Shown here in pieces: positions 52,790 through 61,471 of a stretch of 64,000 bases of DNA. The notes beneath the pieces were generated by a model. It was given only the letters and a program-made list of their open reading frames with translations. It did not search any database and had not been told where the DNA came from. The translations under genes and the position numbers were made by a program. The stretch is from positions 248,001 to 312,000 of the forward strand of contig DASVUX010000011.1 in NCBI GenBank assembly GCA_036386835.1. The letters are read 5' to 3'. The first letter of the stretch is position 1; every line of letters begins with the position of its first letter. Source of the stretch: 2-12-FULL-35-15 sp036386835. Its GTDB lineage: Bacteria > Bacteroidota > Bacteroidia > 2-12-FULL-35-15.

Positions 52790-54699
52790 TGGAAAAAAGA
52801 CTTAAGGAGAACAGGACACAAACAAACTTGCTGCTGATAGTTGCAGCAGCTCTGCTCTTCCTGTATGCTGCGGTTAAGGCAGCGTTGCTGGCAATTACCT
52901 GGGATGAGGCATACACATACATTGAATTTGCAAGGAACGGAAAGATCTTCCTGGATAAATATGAAATGATGTCGGCCAACAACCACATATTGAATACAGC
53001 CGGAATGATACTCTTTACAAAGCTTTTCGGGGTTCACGAGTTTGTGATGAGAATACCGGCACTTATTGCTTACGTGTTATTCCTTTTTTATTCTGCAAGG
53101 CTTGTGAGGCAGATTGCTCCCCAATGGCTTGCCCTCAGCGCGTTTATTGTTTTGAACGTAAATCCCTACATGATCGATTTTTTCTCAGTTGCCCGCGGCT
53201 ATGGTCTTTCATTGGGATTAATGATGGCGAGCATTTATTATTTTTATTTGTTCCATAAAGGGCCCGGTAAAAAGAAACCGGCACTGATCTCAGTAGCCTT
53301 TGGTTCCCTGGCTGTTTTCGCGAACTTTGTTCTTCTGAATTATTTTGTTGTGCTGACAGGATTACTTTGTTTTCTGAGTTTTTATTCTGCAAGCCAAACG
53401 GTTGAAAGTTTTCGCGAAAGAATCCTGGTTGTGGTTAAAGAAGTTGGATGGGCGATGATCTTAGCAATACTTGTGGTTCTTTTCGTGCTTCCAATTGCCA
53501 GTTCCCTGAAGGAGGCGGGAGCGTTGTTCTTTGGCGGTGAAAGAAGCTTTTGGTCGGACACGATCAGCACCATAACCGACAGGTGTTTTTACGAACAAGG
53601 ATACAACTACTGGATACAGCGCCTTGCAAAAGGTTTTATGTTTTTTGTCCTGCTCATCTCCTGTGCATACTTCCTGGTAAGGCTTGTTAAAAGATCAGTT
53701 ACAGTTAACACACTCTTCCTTGGATCGCTGGTTTGTTTATTGATTTTCTGTTCATTATCAACGGTTGTTCAGCATCACCTTATGCAGACACCCTACCTGC
53801 TCGACCGGACAGCTTTGTTCCTGGTTGTCCTCTTTCATCTCGTGGTCGTATTCTCAGCGATGGAGCTTTCGAAAGAGAAGCGGCTTGCGGTCTTTGTAAT
53901 GTGCGGATATTCAGTCCTGTTAGTAATACATTTCTGCTTGTGTTTTAATCTTTCCTACATCCTTGAATGGAAGAATGACTGCAACACGAAGGAAATGCTT
54001 GTTGACCTGGAAAGGACCAGGGAGATCCCAGCGGGGAAGGAAACTGTCAGCATCGGGATCCCACTGATCTTCGATCCGGCAATTAACTTCTACAGGGAAA
54101 AAAATAATTTAACATGGCTGAACACCGCCTGGAGGGACCAGACAAACAGCAGGAACCATGATTATTATTTTTTATCTCAAAACGATCTTCCCGACTTCAA
54201 TATGGATTCACTCGAAGTGATCAGGACATACCCGGTAACAGGCAACGTGCTGGCCAAGCCAAGGTTCAGGCCCAAAGAGATCGAAGCGGCTGTTTCTAAA
54301 AAGATCAGTTTTGAAAAAGAAGAAGGCGGAAGTTTTCTTGTTGGCAGTGATATAGAGTATCCCCAGGGATTTTCGTATGTCATTAATGACAGCATTACTC
54401 CGGTTAAACAGGGAATTTTCGCTTTTTATGCGGAGGTGAAAGCCCCTGATATTTCCCGCAACAATCTAATAATGGTCATTTCTTTTCAGGATGAAAAAGG
54501 TAATCTTTATTCCTGGCAGAAGGCGTATGTAAAAGATTTCATCCAGAATGAAGGTGAGTGGTTCAGGGCGAGCTTTACCTGCATAATCCCGCAGGAAGCA
54601 AAACAGGGTCATGAAGTGAAGTCATATCTCTGGAACCCTGATAAGCACGAACTTTATATCCGCAGCCAGGAATTTAAGTGGTTATCCTATCTTTATTAG
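52789..54699 (+). CDS. Polytopic GT-C-like membrane protein with C-terminal beta-sandwich-like domain
   Basis: 636 residues from the ATG at 52789, which overlaps the previous stop. The N-terminal half has about ten helices; the first loop (AITWDEAYTYIEFARNGKIF, with Asp-Glu) matches the catalytic-loop pattern of GT-C transferases such as ArnT/PMT. Residues about 505-636 are soluble, rich in strands and aromatic residues (IFAFYAEVKAPDISRNNLIM; WFRASFTCIIPQEAKQGHEV) and resemble a carbohydrate-binding jelly roll, like the end of the GT-C-like protein at 57623. The predicted role is lipid-linked sugar transfer outside the membrane; substrate unknown. Confidence 0.65.
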   Translation: MEKRLKENRTQTNLLLIVAAALLFLYAAVKAALLAITWDEAYTYIEFARNGKIFLDKYEMMSANNHILNTAGMILFTKLFGVHEFVMRIPALIAYVLFLFYSARLVRQIAPQWLALSAFIVLNVNPYMIDFFSVARGYGLSLGLMMASIYYFYLFHKGPGKKKPALISVAFGSLAVFANFVLLNYFVVLTGLLCFLSFYSASQTVESFRERILVVVKEVGWAMILAILVVLFVLPIASSLKEAGALFFGGERSFWSDTISTITDRCFYEQGYNYWIQRLAKGFMFFVLLISCAYFLVRLVKRSVTVNTLFLGSLVCLLIFCSLSTVVQHHLMQTPYLLDRTALFLVVLFHLVVVFSAMELSKEKRLAVFVMCGYSVLLVIHFCLCFNLSYILEWKNDCNTKEMLVDLERTREIPAGKETVSIGIPLIFDPAINFYREKNNLTWLNTAWRDQTNSRNHDYYFLSQNDLPDFNMDSLEVIRTYPVTGNVLAKPRFRPKEIEAAVSKKISFEKEEGGSFLVGSDIEYPQGFSYVINDSITPVKQGIFAFYAEVKAPDISRNNLIMVISFQDEKGNLYSWQKAYVKDFIQNEGEWFRASFTCIIPQEAKQGHEVKSYLWNPDKHELYIRSQEFKWLSYLY

Positions 54700-54871
54700 G
54701 TGGGGTATTTTCATTCTTTAACAGTGGACAATTAGCGGAAAAACCTTAATATTGCGCCCTTACTGGCGCATTTATATTATTGCTTTTGGGCTGTCCCAAA
54801 GTTTTAATATATTTGGAAGCAGAACAGGCGCCACAGCAGTGTAGCCGCCAAACTAAGAATATCAGTTAAAA
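54700..54871. other. Gap with hairpin and promoter
   Basis: TGCGCC (54753-54758) pairs with GGCGCA (54765-54770) with a six-base loop, followed by TTTATATTATT, a weak possible terminator for the preceding gene. The promoter for the next gene follows. Confidence 0.4.
54785..54815 (+). promoter_or_regulatory. Perfect Bacteroidota promoter for the family 2 glycosyltransferase
   Basis: TTTG (54785-54788), 19 bases, then TATATTTG (54808-54815): an exact match to TTTG-N19-TANNTTTG. The leader to the ATG at 54872 is about 50 bases. Confidence 0.7.
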
Positions 54872-55594
54872 ATGATCATAAAAAAACTTTCTATTGTAAT
54901 ACCGGCTTACAACGAAGCGAGGACCATACACCTTATACTTAATAAAGTGCTTGCGGTTAAACTGGTGAACAATATAGAAAAGGAAATAATTATTGTTAAT
55001 GATTGTTCAAAGGATGCGACTAAAGAAACAATCGAAAAATATATAGCTGACAATAACGCCTCAAATATTCGCTTATTCAACCAGGAATACAACCAGGGGA
55101 AAGGAGCAGCCCTGCATAAAGGAATTTCTTTGGCAACAGGAGAGTTTTTAATTATACAGGATGCCGATCTTGAATATGATCCGGAAGAATACAACCAGCT
55201 TTTAAGGCCGATCATCAGTGGGTTTGCCGATGTCGTTTACGGATCCCGGTTTGCGGGAGGTGAGCCGCACAGGATCCTTTTCTTCTGGCATACTATAGGC
55301 AATAAAATGTTAACTTTTATGTCGAACATGTTCACCAACCTGAACCTGACAGACATGGAAACCTGTTATAAGGTTTTTAAAACAGAAACAATCCAATCGA
55401 TAAAGTTAAAAGAAAAGCGTTTTGGGTTTGAGCCGGAAGTGACAGCCAAAATTTCAAGGATCCCTGATATCCGGATCTATGAAGTTGGAATTTCATACTA
55501 TGGAAGAACTTATGAAGAAGGAAAGAAAATAGGGTGGAAGGATGGGTTCCGGGCGATATGGTGCATAATGAAGTATAATATATTTTCTAAATAA
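54872..55594 (+). CDS. Family 2 glycosyltransferase, dolichol-phosphate-mannose-synthase-like
   Basis: 240 residues, one GT-A domain: IVIPAYNEARTIHLILNKVL, IIIVNDCSKDATKETI, the metal-binding QDADLEYDPEEY (about residue 97) and YGSRFAGGEPHRILFFWH. No membrane helices at the C-terminus. Members of this DPM1-like subgroup load a single sugar onto polyprenyl phosphate in the cytoplasm, providing donors for GT-C enzymes at the other face of the membrane. That role fits this locus well, with several GT-C-like neighbours. The gene is followed closely by the fascin-like lipoprotein, GH5-like and GT-C-like genes, likely one operon from the promoter at 54785. Confidence 0.88.
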   Translation: MIIKKLSIVIPAYNEARTIHLILNKVLAVKLVNNIEKEIIIVNDCSKDATKETIEKYIADNNASNIRLFNQEYNQGKGAALHKGISLATGEFLIIQDADLEYDPEEYNQLLRPIISGFADVVYGSRFAGGEPHRILFFWHTIGNKMLTFMSNMFTNLNLTDMETCYKVFKTETIQSIKLKEKRFGFEPEVTAKISRIPDIRIYEVGISYYGRTYEEGKKIGWKDGFRAIWCIMKYNIFSK

Positions 55595-55601
55595 AAAAAA
55601 C

Positions 55602-56093
55602 ATGAGAACAAATATTTTTTTAGCTGCGATTACAACCCTGGTCCTTTCATCTTGTGGTTCATCAGAACGCCAGGCCGATGAACAGAAAGATTCTGTAAGC
55701 TCCATCCATTCAGATTCCAAATTCATTATTAAAGCATCGAATATGATGTATTTAACGATTAATCCGGATTCCTCTTTAGTTGCCAACCAACCCGATCCTA
55801 CAAAAGCTGAGGTATTTCAGCGGGTAGATCTTGGAAACGGTAAAGTAGCTATAAAAGCATCCACAGGAAGGTTCCTTTCGAATAACCTGTCAAAAAACTC
55901 TACTGTTGATGTGATACGCGAGAAGCCATCGGGATGGGAAGAGTTCGAAGTGATTGCATTAGATCCAATCTCAGTTAATATAAGGTCATTTGACGGAAAA
56001 TACGTTTCGGCAGATATAGGCTCAGACGGCAAAGTAACTGCAAATCGTGATGCAGCGAGCACCTGGGAAACCTTCTCCTTAGAGCCTAAATAA
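55602..56093 (+). CDS. Lipoprotein made of a fascin-like beta-trefoil domain
   Basis: 163 residues. A lipoprotein signal (FLAAITTLVLSSC, Cys about residue 18) is followed by a short linker and three ~42-residue repeats, each with the pattern I-(K/R)-A/S-x2-G-(K/R)-(Y/F)-(L/V)-S ... W-E-x-F: FIIKASNMMYLTINPDSSLV, IKASTGRFLSNNLSK..GWEEFEV and IRSFDGKYVSADIG..TWETFSLEP. Three such repeats make one fascin-like beta-trefoil. In bacteria and plants the fold is known beside or fused to glycosidases, where it probably binds sugars. The same domain forms the C-terminus of two membrane proteins 3-8 kb away. It starts seven bases after the GT2 gene; the outer or inner membrane location is unknown. Confidence 0.8.
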   Translation: MRTNIFLAAITTLVLSSCGSSERQADEQKDSVSSIHSDSKFIIKASNMMYLTINPDSSLVANQPDPTKAEVFQRVDLGNGKVAIKASTGRFLSNNLSKNSTVDVIREKPSGWEEFEVIALDPISVNIRSFDGKYVSADIGSDGKVTANRDAASTWETFSLEPK

Positions 56094-56107
56094 TTCCGTC
56101 TTTAAGC

Positions 56108-57586
56108 ATGAGAGGATACATCCTGGCTTTTTTATTGTTTTCTTTAAGTGCGATGGCCTACTTGTCATTCCCTCTTACCTCAAAGGAGCATTTTGTATCT
56201 CTTAAAGGCAAAGAGTTTATTTTGGATGAAAAAAGGTTCTTTCCGATGGCATTAAATTATATTTTATCCCTTCAAACAGACAAGGATAAAATTTGGGTTG
56301 CACCTTATTCGGGATACTACGCACCAGGAAATTTCAAACACAGATTTACTACTAAGGATTCCAGTTTAATGAATCTTAAGGCCGATATGGACCTTATCAA
56401 AGAAATGGGGTTCAACACGGTGAGGTTTGTGGGGATCGACATTGTTCTTGATGAGAAAACTGGTGGGCAGTCTATAGGAGCCAACTATGTGAATGATTCC
56501 AACATCTACTTCAAATTGGATAATGATAAGGATTACGAACGGTATTTTTCTGCTCTCGAAGATCTTTTCAGGGTAGTTGATAAAGCGGGATTAAAGGTTA
56601 TATTTCTTAATAAAGTCCTTCCTGATGTCAGATCTACAGAAGACCACTTGCTAAAAATGGCGGCCCGCTTTAAAGATGAGCCGGCATTAATGGCCTATGA
56701 CTTTTTTAATGAACCATTATATTTTGATTCACCCGAGAGAAATAAGAAAGATGTTTTTGAAACGGTTAACCGATGGGGGAAAATAGTGAAGATGTATGCA
56801 CCGCATCAGTTATCAACTATTGGCTTAGAGGGGATCAGGGAGGTTTTTGAATGGGATCCGAATATGCTTGGGGTAGACTTCGTTTCCCTGCATCCTTATG
56901 AATATGAACCGGAACAAGTCAGGAACGAAATATACTGGTATGGTAAATATATTGAGAAGCCGTGGATTATCGGGGAAACTGCAATTCCTGCCGACAATGA
57001 TTCTGTAAGTTACGGAGAGCAGGTAAAATTTGCGAGAAAAACCCTTGAACAATCATATAACTGCGGAGCTTCAGGCTATTCCTGGTGGCAGTATAAGGAT
57101 GTGGAATGGCAGGCATTTCACGCAAATTTTATGGGTATTGTCAACATGAAAGGTGAAACCAGGACTAAATCCCCTAATATCAGTATTACAGGTACCCCCA
57201 AACCGATAGTAAAAGAATTTCAGCAGTTTAACACCGCTAAACCTAAAGGCGATTGTGTTTTTCTTCCTAATTATTATAATTATTCAAATCATAAAGATTG
57301 TCGTATTAAAGGGATGCTGACAGACACTGATGGCTCACGGATTGTCGGAGGAGTAATATTGGCCTGGAACCAATGGTGGTCACATTCTTATCATACAATT
57401 ACAAAAGAGGACGGCACTTTTGAGGTCCTTGGAGATTTTCAATTTTATCACTGGATGGTTTCTGCCACAAAACACTCCATGGTGCGAGGAGATGTTCTTC
57501 CAGACACAGCTCACAAAGAAAACGGGGGTATTCCAACAATGAATCTTGGTACGATCAAATTGGAAAAACTTCCTTTTATAAACTAA
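56108..57586 (+). CDS. GH5-like glycoside hydrolase (clan A TIM barrel) with extra C-terminal domain
   Basis: 492 residues with an N-terminal hydrophobic segment (GYILAFLLFSLSAMAYLSF) that is a signal or anchor. The barrel shows FNTVRFVGIDIV, the acid/base Glu202 in AYDFFNEPLYF, VSLHPYEYEP (His and Tyr of the GH5 site) and the nucleophile Glu290 in PWIIGETAIP, followed by SGYSWWQYKDVEW. The last ~110 residues (IKGMLTDTDGSRIVGGVILA, GTFEVLGDFQFYHWMV) look like a carboxypeptidase-regulatory-like beta-sandwich. It probably cleaves beta-linked glycans in the periplasm or at the surface. Substrate is unknown. It sits between the fascin-like lipoprotein and a GT-C-like gene, suggesting trimming of the same glycan. 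Confidence 0.78.
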   Translation: MRGYILAFLLFSLSAMAYLSFPLTSKEHFVSLKGKEFILDEKRFFPMALNYILSLQTDKDKIWVAPYSGYYAPGNFKHRFTTKDSSLMNLKADMDLIKEMGFNTVRFVGIDIVLDEKTGGQSIGANYVNDSNIYFKLDNDKDYERYFSALEDLFRVVDKAGLKVIFLNKVLPDVRSTEDHLLKMAARFKDEPALMAYDFFNEPLYFDSPERNKKDVFETVNRWGKIVKMYAPHQLSTIGLEGIREVFEWDPNMLGVDFVSLHPYEYEPEQVRNEIYWYGKYIEKPWIIGETAIPADNDSVSYGEQVKFARKTLEQSYNCGASGYSWWQYKDVEWQAFHANFMGIVNMKGETRTKSPNISITGTPKPIVKEFQQFNTAKPKGDCVFLPNYYNYSNHKDCRIKGMLTDTDGSRIVGGVILAWNQWWSHSYHTITKEDGTFEVLGDFQFYHWMVSATKHSMVRGDVLPDTAHKENGGIPTMNLGTIKLEKLPFIN

Positions 57587-57622
57587 AAAGGAAACAGAGC
57601 AGTACACAAACGCAATCAGAAG

Positions 57623-59449
57623 ATGCAAAAGATCTCATTATCCTGTTTGATTATAATTGCTTGTTTTCTGATCGGGTTAAACTTTATTTTTTTTCCCCAG
57701 AATATACTTTCCTGGGATGTTTTTGGCTACTATCTGTATCTGCCGATGACATTTATTAATGATAACCTGGGTTTACAGGACACCAATATCCTCCGGTCAA
57801 TCCTTGACCAATATCATAATTCTTCCACACTTTATCAGGCCTACCAAACTGAAACAGGGTCCTGGGTGTTACGATATCCCATGGGAATGGCAATACTTTA
57901 TTCACCCTTCTTTTTTATGGGTCATCTTTTAGCAGGATTCACAGGTTTCGCCAGGGACGGATTCTCACAACCATATCAAACAGCAATCTTATGCGCAGGG
58001 ATATTCTACAGTATTACAGGTTATTATTTTTTGAGAAAGATTCTCCTGCATTACTTCTCTGATCTCGTTACCGGGATCACCTTATGTATGCTTTACTTCG
58101 GAACGAATTATTTCATGCACTGCAGCTTTGTGGGAACAAATGCAATGTCTCACAACTACCTGTTTACACTATATGCCATTCTGATCTGGCTTACCATTCA
58201 GTGGCACAAAAACTTCTCCTTAAAAACACTTGTTTTACTCGCTATCGTGAGCGGATTAACAATCGCGGCAAGGCCCAGTGAAATGGTCTGCCTGTTCGTG
58301 CCATTACTGTGGGGAATAGGTTCAACCTATAGTATTAAAGAAAAACTCTGGCTCTTTTGTAAACAATACAGGGATCAGACAATAGCATTTTTTGTAATTC
58401 TTTTTGTCATTGGAATGCCGCAGTTGCTTTATTGGAAAATCATAACCGGAAAGTTTCTTTTCAACAGCTATGGAGACAATGCAGGAGAAGGTTTTGAGTT
58501 CGCACACCCCTTTATTTTTGAGGTCTTACTGAGCTTCCGGAAGGGCTGGCTCATCTATACTCCTTTAATGATATTTGCGCTTCTCGGCCTTATTCTGATG
58601 GTTAAGAAGAGAAAAGAATTTTCCTACCCTGTCCTTGTCTATTTTGTGATTAACTTCTATATAGTAGCCAGCTGGTCCTGCTGGTGGTATGCAGAGAGTT
58701 TTGGCCAGCGGGCATTGATCCAGTCGTATGCATTAATGTCCATTCCCCTGGCCTTCTTCGTCAGTACAATAATCGAAAACAAAAACCAGGTCTTAAGAAG
58801 ATGCCTTTTTATATTGTTCAGCTTGTTTATTATTCTTAACGTGTTCCAGACATGGCAATATCTTAACGGAGTTATACACTCATCGAGGATGACGAAAGAA
58901 GCTTATTTCTCGGTATTTGGTAAACGCGATACTCCCGCCGATTTTGAAAAAATGCTTCTTATGGACAGGAATGGAGGGCCAGTCATAATAGATGGTTCAG
59001 AGTATGAAAAAACAGTGGAAATAGTTGAAGAGTTTGAGAACGCAGGCTCAGGTGTTGCAGATCCCCATTATTCGGGTGCTCATTCTTTGAAAATGGATTC
59101 AGTGACTATTTATTCGCCTGCGATTGAAAAAGCATATAAAGAGATCACCGATAAGGATCACGCGAAACTAAAGGTTAGCATGTGGTTATATAGCACAGGC
59201 AGGATTACAGATAATCCCGGATCGCTGGTTATTACATTTGAACACAATAAATTTGCATATGGTTATTCTGCGAGTGATAGCGAAAAACTTACAATAGAGC
59301 CAGGGAAATGGACAGAAATATCTGTTAACTATCTTACCCCGATTGTCAGGAATAGAAAGGATAAGCTCAAAGTCTATTATTGGCACAGAGGTAAAGGTGC
59401 TGTTTATATCGATCGTCTGAAAGTAGAAGTCTGGACACCTAAAAAGTGA
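57623..59449 (+). CDS. Polytopic GT-C-like membrane protein with C-terminal beta-sandwich-like domain (paralogue of the next two)
   Basis: 608 residues. Eleven or so helices fill residues 5-415. The first loop ILSWDVFGYYLYLPMTF carries an Asp as in GT-C enzymes. Family signatures shared with the two minus-strand genes that follow are MGMAILYSPFFFMGHLLAGF, IAARPSEM, FRKGWLIYTPLMIFALLGL and SWSCWWYAESFGQRALIQ. Residues about 470-608 are soluble (LKVSMWLYSTGRITDNPGSL, DRLKVEVW) and resemble the jelly-roll-like end of the protein at 52789, not a fascin-like trefoil. It likely transfers or handles a polyprenyl-linked sugar. It ends five bases before a convergent paralogue. Confidence 0.68.
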   Translation: MQKISLSCLIIIACFLIGLNFIFFPQNILSWDVFGYYLYLPMTFINDNLGLQDTNILRSILDQYHNSSTLYQAYQTETGSWVLRYPMGMAILYSPFFFMGHLLAGFTGFARDGFSQPYQTAILCAGIFYSITGYYFLRKILLHYFSDLVTGITLCMLYFGTNYFMHCSFVGTNAMSHNYLFTLYAILIWLTIQWHKNFSLKTLVLLAIVSGLTIAARPSEMVCLFVPLLWGIGSTYSIKEKLWLFCKQYRDQTIAFFVILFVIGMPQLLYWKIITGKFLFNSYGDNAGEGFEFAHPFIFEVLLSFRKGWLIYTPLMIFALLGLILMVKKRKEFSYPVLVYFVINFYIVASWSCWWYAESFGQRALIQSYALMSIPLAFFVSTIIENKNQVLRRCLFILFSLFIILNVFQTWQYLNGVIHSSRMTKEAYFSVFGKRDTPADFEKMLLMDRNGGPVIIDGSEYEKTVEIVEEFENAGSGVADPHYSGAHSLKMDSVTIYSPAIEKAYKEITDKDHAKLKVSMWLYSTGRITDNPGSLVITFEHNKFAYGYSASDSEKLTIEPGKWTEISVNYLTPIVRNRKDKLKVYYWHRGKGAVYIDRLKVEVWTPKK

Positions 59450-59454
59450 AGCGC

Positions 59455-61251
59455 TTATTGAGGAATAATCCGGAATCGTTCTTTAATTCCGATTGAGTCA
59501 CTTATCGCAAAAAGCTGCCTGTTGTTATCATCAATAGTCAGAAACTTTCCGTTAAAAGCTTTAAACGCAACTACATCTTTTTCCAGCCGAACGACAACAA
59601 ATTTCTCCCAGCCCCCTGCTTCTTTTCTTTTGGCGGTGATTTCTTTATTATGAGTTATTTCTGCACTAACAAACATTCCGGTGTGAGCCCTTAAGGACAC
59701 GAGATCTTTCTCATGGTTTTCAAAAACAAAGGTTTCCCAGGTGGACCCAACGGATTTGTTAGCGTATAATAAACTGTCTGATTCAGCACATACATACATG
59801 TTATCGAAGGCTGTTATAAAAAAGCTGTTCTTCAACTCAGCTGCTTTTTTGTAGGAACTGGGAGTGGCATCAAAGCTATTGCCTTTCTTTGCCTGCTCAA
59901 AGTCTGGATAACTAACCAAATCTTCGTACTCGGGGACTTTTTCAAGCCGTCCAAACTGTTTAAAATATAATTCTTTGGTCATTCCTTCCCAGTGGAGGGT
60001 TAACTTCTCATATTGAAATGTCTGGAATATGTTGAGCCAGATTAAGAATGCGGCTACCAGATAAAAAAGAATATTTAACATTCTTTTCTGCATTGTGATA
60101 TATCTGACCAGGAAGGCTATTGGTAAAGAAAGCAGGGCATAGCAGTCAATCATGCTTCTCTGCCCGAATGAGCCCCCGTACCACCAGCACCACCAGGAAA
60201 AAATAATATAGATGTTTATGGCGAGGAACAGGAAAATACCGGACCTGATTTTCTTTTGGTCGGGAGCCGGGATAAAGAGCCCGATAATTGAAAAAGCCAT
60301 CATAGGAGTATAAACAAGCCAGCCTTTTCTGAAACTAAACAACCCTTCAATAATCCTGGGGCGATCAAAGAAAAACCGCTCATCAGAAAATGAATAGTAG
60401 AAGTAATTTCCCGTTACGGTTTTCCAGTATAATAATTGAGGTATCCAGACAAGAAAGGCAAACAGGATTATAAGATTTATCAGGAAGCATTCTTTTCTGA
60501 ACAATGATAACCGATGGGAAAAGTCTTTAAGGCTGGAAACATTATACAAAGCGAAAAACACAACGATAATGATATTGGTCGGTCTTATCAGAGTGATCAG
60601 GCCTAATAGTATTCCAAGCACAATAGTGGTAGAAATGGCATGGTTTTCATGCCATTTTATGGAATAATATACAAATACCGAAATGAGACAAAAGCTGTAG
60701 GAATGGGACATGGTGGCTGACTGAGAGGAATAGCAAAGTAAATTGGTGCCGAGCCCAACCAGTAATATAGTAATTGCAACATGGTAATCAGAAAATGAAA
60801 AGTGCTGTAAGGTTTTACGCAGGAACCCAAGCCCAACCAGCAGGAAGAAGATGCTGCTCAGCATAAGGAAAATCTTGTAAGGCTCAGAAAATCCGTTTTC
60901 AGGATAATGCGTCAGAGACGCATATATATGAGCAACAAAGAAAAAAGGAGAGTACATAATAGCTACTCCCATGGTCGTTTTAATTACCGCAGCTCCCTTG
61001 TCAGTATAACTTGGCCAGAACATATAATAATTATCAGCGAGCCTGTAGGTGCTTTTTTCAATTTTGATGTCATCATAAATAAATTTAGCAGGTAGATAAG
61101 CATAGTATGAATGGACATCATGCTCAATAACCCGATTCTGCTTTTCCCAGTTTTTAAAACTAAAATCAATAAGAAAGCAAACCAGGATAACAATCGATAT
61201 TGCGAAGGATGAGAGTTTAATCGCGGATAAGTGTTCTTTAACAGATAGCAT
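59455..61251 (-). CDS. Polytopic GT-C-like membrane protein fused to fascin-like beta-trefoil
   Basis: 598 residues. Residues about 15-440 hold the same membrane core as its paralogues: HDVHSYYAYLPAKFIYDD (Asp-containing first loop), MGVAIMYSPFFFVAHIYASL, ITLIRPTNII, FSFRKGWLVYTPMMAF and SWWCWWYGGSFGQRSMIDCY. Residues about 475-598 form three fascin-like repeats (ITAFDNMYVCAES..STWETFVFE; LRAHTGMFVSAE..GGWEKFVVV; FKAFNGKFLTIDD..KERFRIIPQ). The trefoil would lie at the outer face of the cytoplasmic membrane and could bind the acceptor glycan. A 19-base motif shared with the paralogue's upstream region lies at 61412-61430, about 160 bases before the ATG. Catalytic activity is not proven. Confidence 0.72.
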   Translation of the reverse strand: MLSVKEHLSAIKLSSFAISIVILVCFLIDFSFKNWEKQNRVIEHDVHSYYAYLPAKFIYDDIKIEKSTYRLADNYYMFWPSYTDKGAAVIKTTMGVAIMYSPFFFVAHIYASLTHYPENGFSEPYKIFLMLSSIFFLLVGLGFLRKTLQHFSFSDYHVAITILLVGLGTNLLCYSSQSATMSHSYSFCLISVFVYYSIKWHENHAISTTIVLGILLGLITLIRPTNIIIVVFFALYNVSSLKDFSHRLSLFRKECFLINLIILFAFLVWIPQLLYWKTVTGNYFYYSFSDERFFFDRPRIIEGLFSFRKGWLVYTPMMAFSIIGLFIPAPDQKKIRSGIFLFLAINIYIIFSWWCWWYGGSFGQRSMIDCYALLSLPIAFLVRYITMQKRMLNILFYLVAAFLIWLNIFQTFQYEKLTLHWEGMTKELYFKQFGRLEKVPEYEDLVSYPDFEQAKKGNSFDATPSSYKKAAELKNSFFITAFDNMYVCAESDSLLYANKSVGSTWETFVFENHEKDLVSLRAHTGMFVSAEITHNKEITAKRKEAGGWEKFVVVRLEKDVVAFKAFNGKFLTIDDNNRQLFAISDSIGIKERFRIIPQ

Positions 61252-61471
61252 AAGTTATAATTTTGCTAATTTGCTTGAATAAGCCTTACTTGAATGTTGT
61301 TTTTAATATCCTAAAACCATCAGGGCTTCAGTTTTTTTCTTCTTCGGCAACAGGAAAATTATTTTTTCTTCATTAAATAACACATAATGATACCAGGTTC
61401 GTGCGAAGCAATAAAAGTACATATTGTTACTTAACAGTGCAAGCAATTAGGCACACTATAAACGGCACTAA
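61252..61471. other. 220-bp gap between two paralogous membrane protein genes
   Basis: Contains the motif GTAACAATATGTACTTTTA (minus strand of 61412-61430), which nearly repeats the one upstream of the neighbouring paralogue, and AT-rich sequence. No gene seen. Confidence 0.5.
61412..61430 (-). promoter_or_regulatory. Shared upstream motif, copy 2
   Basis: On the minus strand GTAACAATATGTACTTTTA, matching copy 1 (63308-63326) at 18 of 19 bases. It contains TACTTTTA, a one-mismatch -7-like element. Confidence 0.45.
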
